DNA of 64,000 bases. Source: Methylobacterium sp. PvR107 (GTDB lineage Bacteria > Pseudomonadota > Alphaproteobacteria > Rhizobiales > Beijerinckiaceae). The translations under genes were made by a program, and so were the position numbers. Location: positions 2,494,001 to 2,558,000 of the forward strand of contig NZ_JAFIBW010000001.1 of the NCBI RefSeq assembly GCF_017833295.1, in the 5' to 3' direction. Below the pieces are notes generated by a model. It was not told the DNA's origin. It saw only the letters and a program-made list of their open reading frames with translations, and made no database searches. Numbering within the stretch: position 1 is the stretch's first letter; each line of letters opens with the position of its first letter. Below are positions 9,269-17,400 of this stretch, in pieces.

Positions 9269-10180
9269 ATGAGCGCCATCCTTCAGCCCCTCCACGCATC
9301 CGCCCTCGACATCCGCCGCGTCGCCGGCCGCATCGGCGCGGAGATCCGCGGCGTCGCCCTCTCGGGCGATCTCGAGGCAGGGACCGTGGCGGCGATCCGG
9401 CAGGCGCTGACAACCCACAAGGTCGTCTTCTTCCGCGATCAGACGCTCGACGAGGCCGGGCAAGAGGCGTTCGGCCGGCGCCTCGGCGACCTTGTCCCGC
9501 ACCCGACCGTGCCGTCGCTCGCGGGCACCGCGGGCGTGCTCGACCTCGACGGCAGCCGCGGCGAGCGGGCGAACTCCTGGCACACCGACGTGACCTTCGT
9601 GCCGGCCTACCCGGCGATCTCGATCCTGCGCGCGGTGACGCTGCCGGCCTATGGCGGCGACACGCTCTGGGCGAACACGGCGGCGGCCTATTCCGACCTG
9701 CCCGAGCCCCTGCGCGACCTCGCCGACACGCTCTGGGCGCTGCACTCCAACGTCTACGACTATGTCGGCGGGCGGGTGAACGTCTCGGAGGCCGGGCGGC
9801 GGCGCTACGACGAGGTCTTCACCAAGACGGTGTTCGAGACCGAGCACCCGCTGGTCCACGTGCATCCGGAGACCGGCGAGCGCTCCCTGATCGTCGGGCA
9901 TTTCATCCGGCGCATTCTCGGGCTGACCACCGCGGATTCGCAGCACCTGCTGGCGATCTTCCACGACCACGCGACCCGGCCCGAGAACACGGTGCGCTGG
10001 TCCTGGCGGAAAGGCGACGTGGCGATCTGGGACAACCGGGCGACCGTCCACCGCGCGGTGGACGATTACGGCGACGAGCCCCGGGTGGTCCGGCGCGTGA
10101 CGATCCAGGGCGTGGCCCCGGTGAGCGTCGATGGCCGCCGCAGCCGCGCGCGGGACATGGAGGCCCGGGAGGCGGCGTGA
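9269..10180 (+). CDS. TauD/TfdA-family Fe(II)/2-oxoglutarate dioxygenase
   Basis: A 303-aa TauD-type enzyme. The facial triad is visible: H105 and D107 in 'SWHTDVTF' and H261 in 'ATVHRAVDDYG'; the 2-oxoglutarate-binding Arg is R275 or R276 in 'RVVRRVTI'. The N-terminal 'RIGAEIRGV' and 'VVFFRDQ' are family signatures. Relatives hydroxylate taurine, alkyl sulfates or chlorophenoxyacetates, releasing sulfite or an aldehyde; the substrate here cannot be read. ATG 9269 has AGGAAA about 10 bases upstream. It is a single plus-strand gene set between the GTA tape-measure and DUF2460 genes, ending 4 bp from the tape-measure stop. No sulfonate transporter adjoins it, so calling it tauD would be over-reach. 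Confidence 0.9.
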   Translation: MSAILQPLHASALDIRRVAGRIGAEIRGVALSGDLEAGTVAAIRQALTTHKVVFFRDQTLDEAGQEAFGRRLGDLVPHPTVPSLAGTAGVLDLDGSRGERANSWHTDVTFVPAYPAISILRAVTLPAYGGDTLWANTAAAYSDLPEPLRDLADTLWALHSNVYDYVGGRVNVSEAGRRRYDEVFTKTVFETEHPLVHVHPETGERSLIVGHFIRRILGLTTADSQHLLAIFHDHATRPENTVRWSWRKGDVAIWDNRATVHRAVDDYGDEPRVVRRVTIQGVAPVSVDGRRSRARDMEAREAA

Positions 10181-10183
10181 TCC

Positions 10184-10756
10184 TCACGTCGCCCGCTGGC
10201 CCCGCGCCACGGCCCGGGCGAGGCTCGCAGTCACCTGCGCCTCCGAGCGGCGGAAGGCCGCCGGATCGGGAGTCGCGATGTGGACGGTCACCGAGACCGG
10301 GCGGGCCGAGGCGCCCCCGGCCGCGACGCCGAGGCGGCCATCCGGGCCGCGCCCCAGCGGCAGGATCGCCTCGGGGCCGGCCTCGCCCATGAGGCCGGTG
10401 CCGCCCGCCATCGGGAAGTAGGTCGGGGCGGCCACGACCCCGCCCGCCGCGAAGGGCTGGACCCGCCCGCCCCGGAACACGCCGCCCCGGGCGAAGCCGG
10501 TCTCGGATCCGGCACCCATCAGGGTGTTGATCAGGCCCGTGAGGCCCGACTGGATCGAGCCGCCCGCCGCCCGGGCCGCCGCGCCGGCGAGCCGGGTGCC
10601 GATGGTGGTCAGCACGCCGTCGAGGCTGCGCCCCGAGGCGGCGCCCCGGGTCAGCGCCGCGTCCAGGCTGCGGCCGAAATTCTGCGCGAGCCGGTCGAGG
10701 GTTTCGAGCTGCGCGATCCGCGCGGCAGCCGGGGTGTCGGATTCGGTTTCGGTCAT
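10184..10756 (-). CDS. Short GTA tail tape-measure protein (g11-type)
   Basis: A 190-aa protein of the short GTA tape-measure type. It starts MTETESDTPAAARIAQLETL, then a helical stretch, followed by the Gly-rich motif 'GFARGGVFRGGRVQPFAAGGVVAAPTYF' split by 'GLMGEAGPEAILPLGRG', which is the hallmark C-terminal segment of tape-measure proteins. GTA tails are short, and the protein length fits that. It lies between the chaperone-like genes (107 bp away) and the inserted dioxygenase gene. Confidence 0.9.
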   Translation of the reverse strand: MTETESDTPAAARIAQLETLDRLAQNFGRSLDAALTRGAASGRSLDGVLTTIGTRLAGAAARAAGGSIQSGLTGLINTLMGAGSETGFARGGVFRGGRVQPFAAGGVVAAPTYFPMAGGTGLMGEAGPEAILPLGRGPDGRLGVAAGGASARPVSVTVHIATPDPAAFRRSEAQVTASLARAVARGQRAT

Positions 10757-10862
10757 CGGGCGGGCCCTGTCGTGGAGAAGGCTCTAATCCGGGTCGTCCC
10801 ACCCATCCCCCTGATCCTGAGGTCGAGCGCGGGAGCGCCCACGCTTGTGGACGGCTCAGATG

Positions 10863-11093
10863 TCAGGGCTCAGCGGCGTCCGGATCTGGAAAAGCGGCGA
10901 GCAGGCGCTCGAAGGCGGCGCGGCTCAGCGGCTCCGGACCGGCGCGACGGCCGAGGGCCGCGGCGAACTCCCGGGGCGTCGCCGCCCAGAATTCCTGCGG
11001 CCGCCAGCGCAGCACCCCGAGGCCGAGCGCCAGGGCGTCGTCCCACGGAAAGCCGGCCGGGTCATGAGCCGCCCCCGACCGCGGCGCGGTCAC
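10863..11093 (-). CDS. GTA tail assembly chaperone, TIGR02216-type
   Basis: A 76-aa protein with 'FPWDDALALGLGVLRWRPQEFWAATPREFAAAL', diagnostic for the small TIGR02216 proteins found between gp10 and the tape measure. Such proteins probably act as tail assembly chaperones. The ATG at 11093 overlaps the stop of the gp10 gene by four bases, so the two are coupled, possibly reflecting an ancestral frameshift pair as in other tail chaperones. Confidence 0.88.
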   Translation of the reverse strand: MTAPRSGAAHDPAGFPWDDALALGLGVLRWRPQEFWAATPREFAAALGRRAGPEPLSRAAFERLLAAFPDPDAAEP

Positions 11094-11434
11094 GGACGGC
11101 TCCGCGGAGGGTTTGCCGGACCCTGCGCCTCCCCGAAGGCCGCCGCCAGCACGTCGCCGAGGGCCGCCGAGACGGCGTCGAGCCCGCCCGCCAGCGGCAG
11201 CCGGGCGACCGCCGCGTCGTCGAGGTCGTGGCCGCCGCCCCGCAGGGCGACCCCCAGCAGGGCGATCAAGTCCCGCGCCGAGACCCGCCCGCCCGCGAAG
11301 CGCGCGGCGAGTCCCACGAGGTCGCCGGCTTGGAGCGCGGCTTCCAGCTCGGCCAGCGCCCCGAGGGTGAGGCAGAGCGTGTAGCGCTCGCCGGCGAGAT
11401 CGAGCGGCACCGCGCCGCGGATCCGGTTGACCAT
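11090..11434 (-). CDS. GTA gp10-like tail protein
   Basis: A 114-aa protein starting MVNRIRGAVPLDLAGERYTLCLTLGALAELEAAL, the standard N-terminus of the GTA gp10 family (phage tail tube/assembly chaperone class). The C-terminal third is Pro/Gly-rich and overlaps the next gene. It lies 15 bp downstream of the major tail protein gene, as in other GTAs. Confidence 0.88.
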   Translation of the reverse strand: MVNRIRGAVPLDLAGERYTLCLTLGALAELEAALQAGDLVGLAARFAGGRVSARDLIALLGVALRGGGHDLDDAAVARLPLAGGLDAVSAALGDVLAAAFGEAQGPANPPRSRP

Positions 11435-11449
11435 GGGACTCCCCTGGGC

Positions 11450-11860
11450 TCAGGCCGCCGCGAAGGCGAGCGCGCCCGCCGAATCGAGGCTCATGTCGAA
11501 GGTGACCTCGCCGGCATGATCGCCGCGGTATTCGAGGCTCGCGATCTGGAACGGGCCCTCCAGGATCCCGAAGGCCGGCACCACGATCTGGAAGGTCTCG
11601 ATCGCCCCCTCGAAGAAGATCAGCCGCAGACGCGCGTCCGAGGCCTGATCGCGAAAAACGCCGGAGCCCGCGATCGCGGCCCGGCGCACGCCGGCGCCGG
11701 CGAGCAGCTCCCGCCAGCGCCCTGTGGAATCGGCGTTGGTGACGTCCACGGTCTCGGCGTTGAGCGTGATCTGCCGGGTCCGCAGGCCCGCCACGGCCAC
11801 GAAGCCGCCCGCGCCGTCCCCGGCCCGGATCAGCAGGTCCTTGCCCATCTGCGCGCCCAT
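11450..11860 (-). CDS. GTA major tail protein (g9, TP901-1 family)
   Basis: A 136-aa tail tube protein. It opens MGAQMGKDLLIRAGDG and contains 'TLNAETVDVTNADSTGRWREL', the TP901-1 major tail protein signature; later 'RLIFFEGAIETFQIVVPAF' and 'EVTFDMSLDSAGALAF' match the tube fold. A strong ribosome site (GGGGAGGGAG) precedes ATG 11860. It would polymerise to form the GTA tail tube. It is followed by gp10 and preceded by the DUF3168 gene, the classical order. Confidence 0.92.
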   Translation of the reverse strand: MGAQMGKDLLIRAGDGAGGFVAVAGLRTRQITLNAETVDVTNADSTGRWRELLAGAGVRRAAIAGSGVFRDQASDARLRLIFFEGAIETFQIVVPAFGILEGPFQIASLEYRGDHAGEVTFDMSLDSAGALAFAAA

Positions 11861-11873
11861 CGGCTCCCTCCCC

Positions 11874-12290
11874 TCACAGGATTTCGGTGACGGCCTCGAC
11901 CGTCAGGCTCGCCCGGGCCTCGCCGGTCCGGGCGTCGCGGCGGGCCCTGACGGCGCGCACCCGCAGGGTCACGAGCCGGCAGCCGGCGAGCGGCAGGCCC
12001 GTATCGCGCAGCAGCGCGGCCATGCGCGCGGCGGCGTCGAGCGCGGTCCGGACCGAGCCGGCCTGCGCGATCACCGCGATCGCGTGGCTGTGGCGGTGGC
12101 GCTCGGCCCCGTCCACGGCATCGTCCTCGATCGCCGCGTCCTCCCACAGGGCGTAGACCGGCGGCGCACCCCGCGGCGGCTCGTCGTAGAGCCGCACGTG
12201 TCCGCCGAGCAGGGCCGCGAGGCCGGCATCGGCGGAGAAGCGGGCGATCAGGCCGGCGCGCAAGGCCAGCAGCGGGCTCGGATCGCTCAC
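11874..12290 (-). CDS. GTA tail terminator, DUF3168 (g8-type)
   Basis: A 138-aa DUF3168 protein with 'SPLLALRAGLIARFSADAGLAALLGG' and 'VRLYDEPPRGAPPVYALWED' near the N-terminus, typical of tail terminator/completion proteins. The start is GTG at 12290, because it overlaps the stop of the upstream head-tail joining gene by four bases (GTGA) and gives the family's normal MSDPSPL opening. It caps the tail tube and joins it to the head in homologous systems. Confidence 0.88.
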   Translation of the reverse strand: MSDPSPLLALRAGLIARFSADAGLAALLGGHVRLYDEPPRGAPPVYALWEDAAIEDDAVDGAERHRHSHAIAVIAQAGSVRTALDAAARMAALLRDTGLPLAGCRLVTLRVRAVRARRDARTGEARASLTVEAVTEIL

Positions 12291-12658
12291 GGCAGGCTCT
12301 CCCGCGGCAGTTCCTCGACGTGGCAGACGCAAGCGCAGCCCCGCGCATCCGGCTCGGTGACGGCGCGGATCGCGAAGCGGCGGGGGCCGGCCACGAGCCG
12401 CATCGTCGGGTCGAGGCGGGGCCGGCCCCGCAGGGTGATCCGATAGACGGGCCGCGCGTCGGTCCGGCCGCCGGCTGTCCGGTCGACCACGCTCGCCGGC
12501 GCCAGCGCGCCCCACAGGACCGGGCCGGCCACGTAGCAGCGCAGGACGCCCCCGAACCCGTCGGGCTCCTCCAAGGGACGCTCGAGGACGAAGCGACGCC
12601 GCCGGGCGCCGAGGGGCGGGCGCGATGCGGCCATCGCCGAGGCTCCGGACCGGACCAT
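12287..12658 (-). CDS. GTA head-tail joining protein (g7-type)
   Basis: A 123-aa head-closure protein of the phage head-tail joining family. Features are 'RRRFVLERPLEEPDGFGG', 'GPVLWGALAP' and 'YRITLRGRPRLDPTMRLVAGPRRFAIRAV', the usual beta-barrel pattern. ATG 12658 shares its A with the stop codon of the connector gene (TGATG); an internal ATG at 12634 giving MAASRPPLG is an alternative start. The C-terminus has a Cys-rich 'GCACVCHVEE', unusual for the family. Confidence 0.87.
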   Translation of the reverse strand: MVRSGASAMAASRPPLGARRRRFVLERPLEEPDGFGGVLRCYVAGPVLWGALAPASVVDRTAGGRTDARPVYRITLRGRPRLDPTMRLVAGPRRFAIRAVTEPDARGCACVCHVEELPRESLP

Positions 12659-13218
12659 CACAGCCGCATCCGGCGGAACGGCGCCGCGAGGTCGGCGGCG
12701 TCGGTGCGGGCGGCGTCCGGCTCGTCGCCGCGATGCTCGTAGCGGGCGGCCGCGAGCCGCAGGATCGCGAGGCGCAGGGGCGCCGGCACCGGCGGCCCGT
12801 CGCCCCCGTACCCGGCCGCGACCTCGATCAGGATCGTGCGTCCGGCGGGATCGGGTGCGGCCGGATCGATCAGCAGGCCCGGCGCCTCGACCGGGTCGGG
12901 GCCGAGGCGCACCAGCCCGGCGGCGAGGTCGGTGACGCCCCCAGCCTCCGCGAAGCCGGCGCGCAGGAGCGTCACCAGCGGGCTCAGCGGCAGCGGCACC
13001 TGCCCGTCGGCCGGCCAGGCGGCGAGCGCGATCCGGTAGCGGCCCGGGACGAGGATCCGGCGCGTCTCGCTCTCCAGGCTGGCCCGCACCGCGGTGATCA
13101 GGGCCTGGAGCAGCGCGTCCTCGGCGCCGTCGTCGTCGGACTCGAACCGCAGGTAGGCGCGCAGGTCGGCCACGCTCACCGGCTCGACGGCGGCGGCGTC
13201 GATGCGTAACGGGATCAT
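12658..13218 (-). CDS. GTA head-tail connector, gp6-like (g6-type)
   Basis: A 186-aa gp6/gp8-like connector. 'EPVSVADLRAYLRFESDDDGAEDALLQALITAVRASLESETRR' is the diagnostic N-terminal helix bundle; 'WPADGQVPLPLSPLVTL' and 'PAPLRLAILRLAAARYEHRGD' follow. It docks on the portal in siphophage heads. ATG 13218 was chosen because it gives MIPLRIDAAAVEPVS. In standard GTAs it lies next to the capsid gene; here 2.9 kb of plus-strand genes intervene. Confidence 0.9.
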   Translation of the reverse strand: MIPLRIDAAAVEPVSVADLRAYLRFESDDDGAEDALLQALITAVRASLESETRRILVPGRYRIALAAWPADGQVPLPLSPLVTLLRAGFAEAGGVTDLAAGLVRLGPDPVEAPGLLIDPAAPDPAGRTILIEVAAGYGGDGPPVPAPLRLAILRLAAARYEHRGDEPDAARTDAADLAAPFRRMRL

Positions 13219-13244
13219 CGCGCGTCTCTCTCGAAGGGTGGTCG

Positions 13245-13991
13245 ATGCTGGTTTCGAAGCGCCGCCCGGCGGCCCTCGCCGTCGCGACGGTTTCCCTGAC
13301 GGCTTGCCTGCTGCTCGCGGCCGTGCCGGCGCGGGCCATCGTCGGCGGTACGGAGGCACCCCCCGGCGGGGCCGTGATGGTCCTGTCGTCGAAGGGCGGC
13401 GTCTGCACCGGGTTGGTGCTCGCCCCCGACACGGTGCTGACCGCCGGCCATTGCGCCGCCGCGGGCGAGCACCGCGTCCATTTCCGCGACGCGGCCGGCG
13501 CGCCCGTTCTCGTCGAGATCGCCGCGCGGGCGGTGCATCCGGGCTACGATGCCGGCGCCGCGAAGGCCCGGCGCCGCTCCATCGACCTCGCGCTCCTGCG
13601 CACCGCGACACCGCTGCCGGCCCGCTTCGCGCCCGCGACCCTGAGCGCCGCCATGCCGCGGGCCGGCGACAGCCTGACCCTGTCGGGCTACGGCGCCGCC
13701 AGGCCCGGCGACCCGCGCTCGACCGGCACCTACCGCAGCGTCGCCCTGCCGGTGATCGAGCCCTACGGGCCGAGCCGGATCCTGGTCTGGCTGCGGGGCG
13801 AAGCCGGCGGCGCCTGCCAGGGCGATTCCGGCGGACCGATCGCGGCGCCGGACGGCGCGGTGCTGGCGCTGTCCGCCTGGATCGGCGGCAGCTGCGGCGG
13901 CCTCACGCAGGGCGTCCTGCTGGGACCGCAGCGCGGCTGGATCGACGAAAGGCTCGGCGGCTGGGGCCGCAGCGCCCGCTGGGCGGAGTAG
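13245..13991 (+). CDS. Secreted trypsin-like serine protease
   Basis: A 248-aa S1-family protease. The signal peptide (about residues 1-31, hydrophobic LTACLLLAAVPARA) is followed directly by IVGGTEAP, the classical mature N-terminus. The catalytic triad is H69 in 'LTAGHC', D114 in 'SIDLALL' and S195 in 'GDSGGP'. Substrate preference and function are unknown; bacterial members often act in the periplasm or outside the cell. It is divergent from the GTA connector gene (26 bp apart) and followed by a second, related protease gene, pointing to tandem duplication. Confidence 0.9.
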   Translation: MLVSKRRPAALAVATVSLTACLLLAAVPARAIVGGTEAPPGGAVMVLSSKGGVCTGLVLAPDTVLTAGHCAAAGEHRVHFRDAAGAPVLVEIAARAVHPGYDAGAAKARRRSIDLALLRTATPLPARFAPATLSAAMPRAGDSLTLSGYGAARPGDPRSTGTYRSVALPVIEPYGPSRILVWLRGEAGGACQGDSGGPIAAPDGAVLALSAWIGGSCGGLTQGVLLGPQRGWIDERLGGWGRSARWAE

Positions 13992-14109
13992 AACCCGAGC
14001 TCATCCGCGGGGAACCTCAGCTTGGCCGGGACATTGCCTTGCTCTAGGCTCACCCGGCGCCGCGCTCCCTCGGACGGCGTCCCTCACCCGCGCCCCCCCG
14101 GAGTGCCCG

Positions 14110-15048
14110 ATGTCCCCTCGCCCGATCCGCAAGGCCGGCCTTCGCGAGCGTGTCCTGCGCGAGCGTGTCCTGCGCGGCGGCCTCGCGGGCCGATTGGGCG
14201 GCGGCCTCCTCGGCGCGGCGCTGCTCGGCACGGTCGCGGGCCTGATGCCGGCCCCCGCCGCGGCGGTGATCAACGGCACCACCACGCGGGATCCGAACGG
14301 GGCGCGCAGCTTCGTGGTGCGCATCGAGAGCACGGAGGGCGAGATCTGCTCGGGCACGCTGATCGCGCCCGACCTCGTGCTCAGCGCCGCCCACTGCGTG
14401 ATGCGCCCGGCCGGCTACACGGTGATCAGCGTGGACCGCGGCTTCCGCCAGCAGCGGACCGCGGTGATCGCCGCGACCATGCACCCCGACTTCGTCCCCG
14501 GCACGACGCCGGAGGACCAGCCGGGCGTCGACCTGGCGCTGCTCAAGCTCGAGCAGCCGCTGGGCACCGACTACATGCCCCTCGATCCCCGCGGGGCCGC
14601 CTCGATCGATAACGGCGCGCCCGTCGATATCGCGGGCTTCGGCGTCGTGGCGGAGAACCGGCGGAACTCGGCGCGCGTCCTGCGGCTGGCGCATCTCGTG
14701 TCGATCGGCTCGCTGCAGGTCGCCAATCGCGTGACCGTGGTGACCGACCGGCGGCGGATGGCCGAGACCTCGGGGGCCGGGGCGTGCCTCGGCGATTCCG
14801 GCGGCCCGATCCTGGCCGGCGGCCCCGGTGGCTACCGGATCGTCGGCGTGGTGAGCTGGTCGAGCGGCGCCCTGCAGCAGGGCGCGCGCCGGACCGCCTG
14901 CGGCGGCTTCACCGCCGTGACGCCGGTGGCCGAGCACGCCGGCTGGATCGCGTCCCGATCGGCGGAGCTGTCGCGGATCCAGGTGGGCGAGGCGCTGCCG
15001 CGCGGCAACCGTTCCGACTGGATGGCGCGCCCGGGCCGGCACCGCTAG
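14110..15048 (+). CDS. Second secreted trypsin-like serine protease
   Basis: A 312-aa S1-family protease, paralogous to the one just upstream. An unusually long Arg-rich leader (1-30) precedes a hydrophobic signal segment (about 30-52), then VINGTTTRDP as the probable mature start. Triad: H95 in 'SAAHC', D141 in 'GVDLALLKL', S230 in 'GDSGGP'. A 15-bp exact tandem repeat at 14143-14172 encodes RERVL twice inside the leader; a shorter start after it would give a more normal signal peptide, but no better start codon is visible. A GGAG sits about 10 bases before the ATG. A strong hairpin follows the stop. Confidence 0.9.
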   Translation: MSPRPIRKAGLRERVLRERVLRGGLAGRLGGGLLGAALLGTVAGLMPAPAAAVINGTTTRDPNGARSFVVRIESTEGEICSGTLIAPDLVLSAAHCVMRPAGYTVISVDRGFRQQRTAVIAATMHPDFVPGTTPEDQPGVDLALLKLEQPLGTDYMPLDPRGAASIDNGAPVDIAGFGVVAENRRNSARVLRLAHLVSIGSLQVANRVTVVTDRRRMAETSGAGACLGDSGGPILAGGPGGYRIVGVVSWSSGALQQGARRTACGGFTAVTPVAEHAGWIASRSAELSRIQVGEALPRGNRSDWMARPGRHR

Positions 15049-15075
15049 AGCCGTCGCCGGCCCCGGCCCGACCCG

Positions 15076-15125
15076 CCCGCATGCCTCACCCGAGATGCAC
15101 GCGCATCTCGGGTGAGGCATGCGGG
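15076..15125 (+). terminator. Perfect 23-bp hairpin after the protease gene
   Basis: Arms 15076-15098 and 15103-15125 are perfectly complementary over 23 bp around an ACGC loop (inner arm CTCACCCGAGATGC). It starts 28 bp after the protease stop. There is no T-run, so it may be a factor-assisted terminator, an mRNA-stabilising structure, or a mobile palindrome. The perfection of the arms is itself unusual. Confidence 0.6.
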
Positions 15126-15325
15126 TCGGATTCGCCAGGACCGCAGCTGCCCGGCGCCCTGAGAAGCGCCCGCGAGACCCGCCCACGCCGCGGCACCAAT
15201 CCACCGCGTCCGCATGTGCGGCCGCGCTCATCGTCCGGGGATCCGTCGCCCCCGCGGGAACCTGAGGCCGCATCGACACTTTCGAATCCGAACCTCACCA
15301 CCTCACTGGCTCACGGAGCGAGAGC

Positions 15326-15871
15326 ATGGCCGACACCGGCACCAGCAATACCCCGCGGACGCACAAGACCCGCAACAACACGGATTCGAACGCCAAGAAG
15401 GTCTCGATCGAAGCGCTCAACGCCCGGCTGGCGGACGGCATCGATCTGGCGCTCGCGATCAAGCAGGCCCATTGGAACCTCAAGGGACCGCAGTTCATCG
15501 GCGTCCACGAGATGCTCGACGGGTTCCGGACCCAGCTCGACGAGCTCAACGACACGGTCGCCGAGCGCGCGGTGCAGCTCGGCGCGACGGCCTTCGGCTC
15601 GACCCAGGCCGTCGCCGAGCGCACGAAGCTCCCGGCCTACCCGACGGGCATCTACGCCATCGCCGACCACATCGCCGCGCTGATCGACAGCTACGCCGCC
15701 TACGCCAACGCGGTGCGGCAGAACATCGACGAGACCGACGAGGCGGGCGATCCGGACACGGCCGACCTGTTCACCGAGATCTCAAGGGCCGTGGACAAGC
15801 ACCTGTGGTTCCTCGAGGCCCACGTGCAGGAGCCGACCGGCACCCTGCGCGACGGCAATTCGGGGCGCTAG
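15326..15871 (+). CDS. dps: Dps-family DNA-binding ferritin-like protein
   Basis: A 181-aa Dps. Ferroxidase residues are visible: H49 in 'KQAHWNLKG', H61 and D65 in 'GVHEMLDGF'. The N-terminal ~25 residues are rich in Thr, Asn, Lys and Arg, a tail of the kind used for DNA binding. The dodecamer stores iron with H2O2 and shields DNA in starvation and oxidative stress. It is the third plus-strand gene between the GTA connector and capsid genes, with its own upstream region (15126-15325). Its end is 221 bp from the capsid stop (convergent). Confidence 0.93.
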   Translation: MADTGTSNTPRTHKTRNNTDSNAKKVSIEALNARLADGIDLALAIKQAHWNLKGPQFIGVHEMLDGFRTQLDELNDTVAERAVQLGATAFGSTQAVAERTKLPAYPTGIYAIADHIAALIDSYAAYANAVRQNIDETDEAGDPDTADLFTEISRAVDKHLWFLEAHVQEPTGTLRDGNSGR

Positions 15872-16092
15872 GCCGATCCGCCCCGCCCGCCAGCAGGCGG
15901 GGCGCAGACCGGTATACGAAATGGGCCCAGCCGATCGGCCGGGCACGTCCTGAACACACGGTCGGGGCGCCCCGTCTCGGGAGGCGGCACAGCCCCGTCG
16001 CGGCTATCCGGGAGAGCGTGCCCCTGATGTCACGGCGGGATTGAGCCGAGCTCGGGACGGGCGCCGCCGGAGACCGCACCGGCCGGCCCGGC

Positions 16093-17385
16093 TCAGCCGG
16101 ACTTCAACAGCTTGATGGCGTCGAAATCCTGCACGCCGCCGCCGACGCGCTTGGTGGTGTAGAACAGCACGTAGGGCTTGGCCGAGTACGGGTCGCGCAG
16201 CACCCGCATGCCGGTGCGGTCGACCACGAGGTAGCCGCGGCGGAAGTCGCCGAAGGCCACCGACAGGCTGTCCTTTCCGAGATCCGGCATCGCCTCCGCC
16301 TCCGTCACAGGGAAGCCGATCAGCGTCGCGGACCGGCCGGCGGCGAGCGGCGGCTGCCAGAGGTAGTTGCCTTCTGCGTCCTTGAACTTCCGGATCGCGC
16401 TCTGGGTGCGCCGGTTCATGACGAATCCGGCGTTCTGGCGGTAGCCCGCCCGCAGGCCGTAGACGAGGTCGAACAGCACGTCCGCCGGGTTGGTCGACGG
16501 GAACCCGCCCGCCGCCCCGGTGGCGACGAATCCGAGCTTGCCCGGCACCCAGGCGGCGTTGGCGACCGTGTCGTAGCTCAGGACGCCGCGCGGGCGGCTG
16601 GCGCCGTTGCCGGTGACGAAGGCGATGCCCTCCTGCTCGGCGAAGGCGGTCTCGACCTCGGCCGAGAGCCACCCGTCGAGATCGACCACGGAATCGTCGA
16701 GGAGCGTCTGCGTGGCGGCCGGCATCGCGTAGAGTTCCATGGCGGGGAACGCGATCTCCGAGAGCGCCGGCGCGGCGGTTTCGGGCCGCGGTGCCGTCTC
16801 CGCCGCCCAGCCGGTGACCGGCGCCCCCACCGAGATCGCGCGCTTGTACTGGGCGCCCGAGATCTGCTGCACGCTGGCGATCGACCGGATCGGGGACACC
16901 TGGGCGAGACGCGTCAGCACGGTGCGCTCGATCGTGTCCGGCACGAGGTAGCCGCCATCCGGCCCCGAGCCGGCCGACAGCGCGTTGGCCTCCAGGCGCT
17001 TGAGCCCGGCGCTCTCGCCGGCCCGCACGTACAGGTCGAAGGCCGCCTTGTACTCTTGGGCGAGCGCATCGCCCCGGGGCCCAGGCTGGCCCAGCGGCGG
17101 CCGGGCCTGCTCCAGGCCGATCCGGTCGAGGCGGGTGCGGGCGGCGTCCAGCGCCGCGTCGATGCGGGCGAGCTTCTCCTCGGTGAGCACGTCGGCGCCG
17201 AGCCGGCCCTCGATCGCCCCGAGGCGTACCTCGTTCGTCTCCTTGAACGCCGCGAAGGCGGTGGCGAGCTCGTCGAGGGCCGAGCGCATCGGCCCGCCCT
17301 CGGGCCGGGCGGCCTTGTTCTCCAGATCGGGCAGGCCGCCCTTGGTCTCGAGGTCGGAGCTGGCCGTCAGGGTGTTGGCATCCAT
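16093..17385 (-). CDS. GTA HK97-type major capsid protein (g5)
   Basis: A 430-aa HK97-fold capsid protein. The first ~110 residues form the charged, helical scaffold (delta) domain with 'ELATAFAAFKETNEVRLGAIEGRL'; the capsid core begins near 'LKRLEANALSAGSGPDGGYLVP' at about 130 and includes 'PRPETAAPALSEIAFPAMELYAMPAATQTLLDDS', a family signature. The prohead protease encoded 15 bp upstream probably removes the scaffold. The capsid packages about 4 kb of random host DNA in described GTAs. Start ATG 17385 gives MDANTLTASSDLETKG. Confidence 0.95.
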   Translation of the reverse strand: MDANTLTASSDLETKGGLPDLENKAARPEGGPMRSALDELATAFAAFKETNEVRLGAIEGRLGADVLTEEKLARIDAALDAARTRLDRIGLEQARPPLGQPGPRGDALAQEYKAAFDLYVRAGESAGLKRLEANALSAGSGPDGGYLVPDTIERTVLTRLAQVSPIRSIASVQQISGAQYKRAISVGAPVTGWAAETAPRPETAAPALSEIAFPAMELYAMPAATQTLLDDSVVDLDGWLSAEVETAFAEQEGIAFVTGNGASRPRGVLSYDTVANAAWVPGKLGFVATGAAGGFPSTNPADVLFDLVYGLRAGYRQNAGFVMNRRTQSAIRKFKDAEGNYLWQPPLAAGRSATLIGFPVTEAEAMPDLGKDSLSVAFGDFRRGYLVVDRTGMRVLRDPYSAKPYVLFYTTKRVGGGVQDFDAIKLLKSG

Positions 17386-17400
17386 GGCGAAACCTCGTCG

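Noticed and set aside
9269..10180. Assignment as taurine dioxygenase tauD
   Set aside because: Catalytic residues fit the superfamily, but no taurine transporter is linked and substrate residues cannot be judged by eye.
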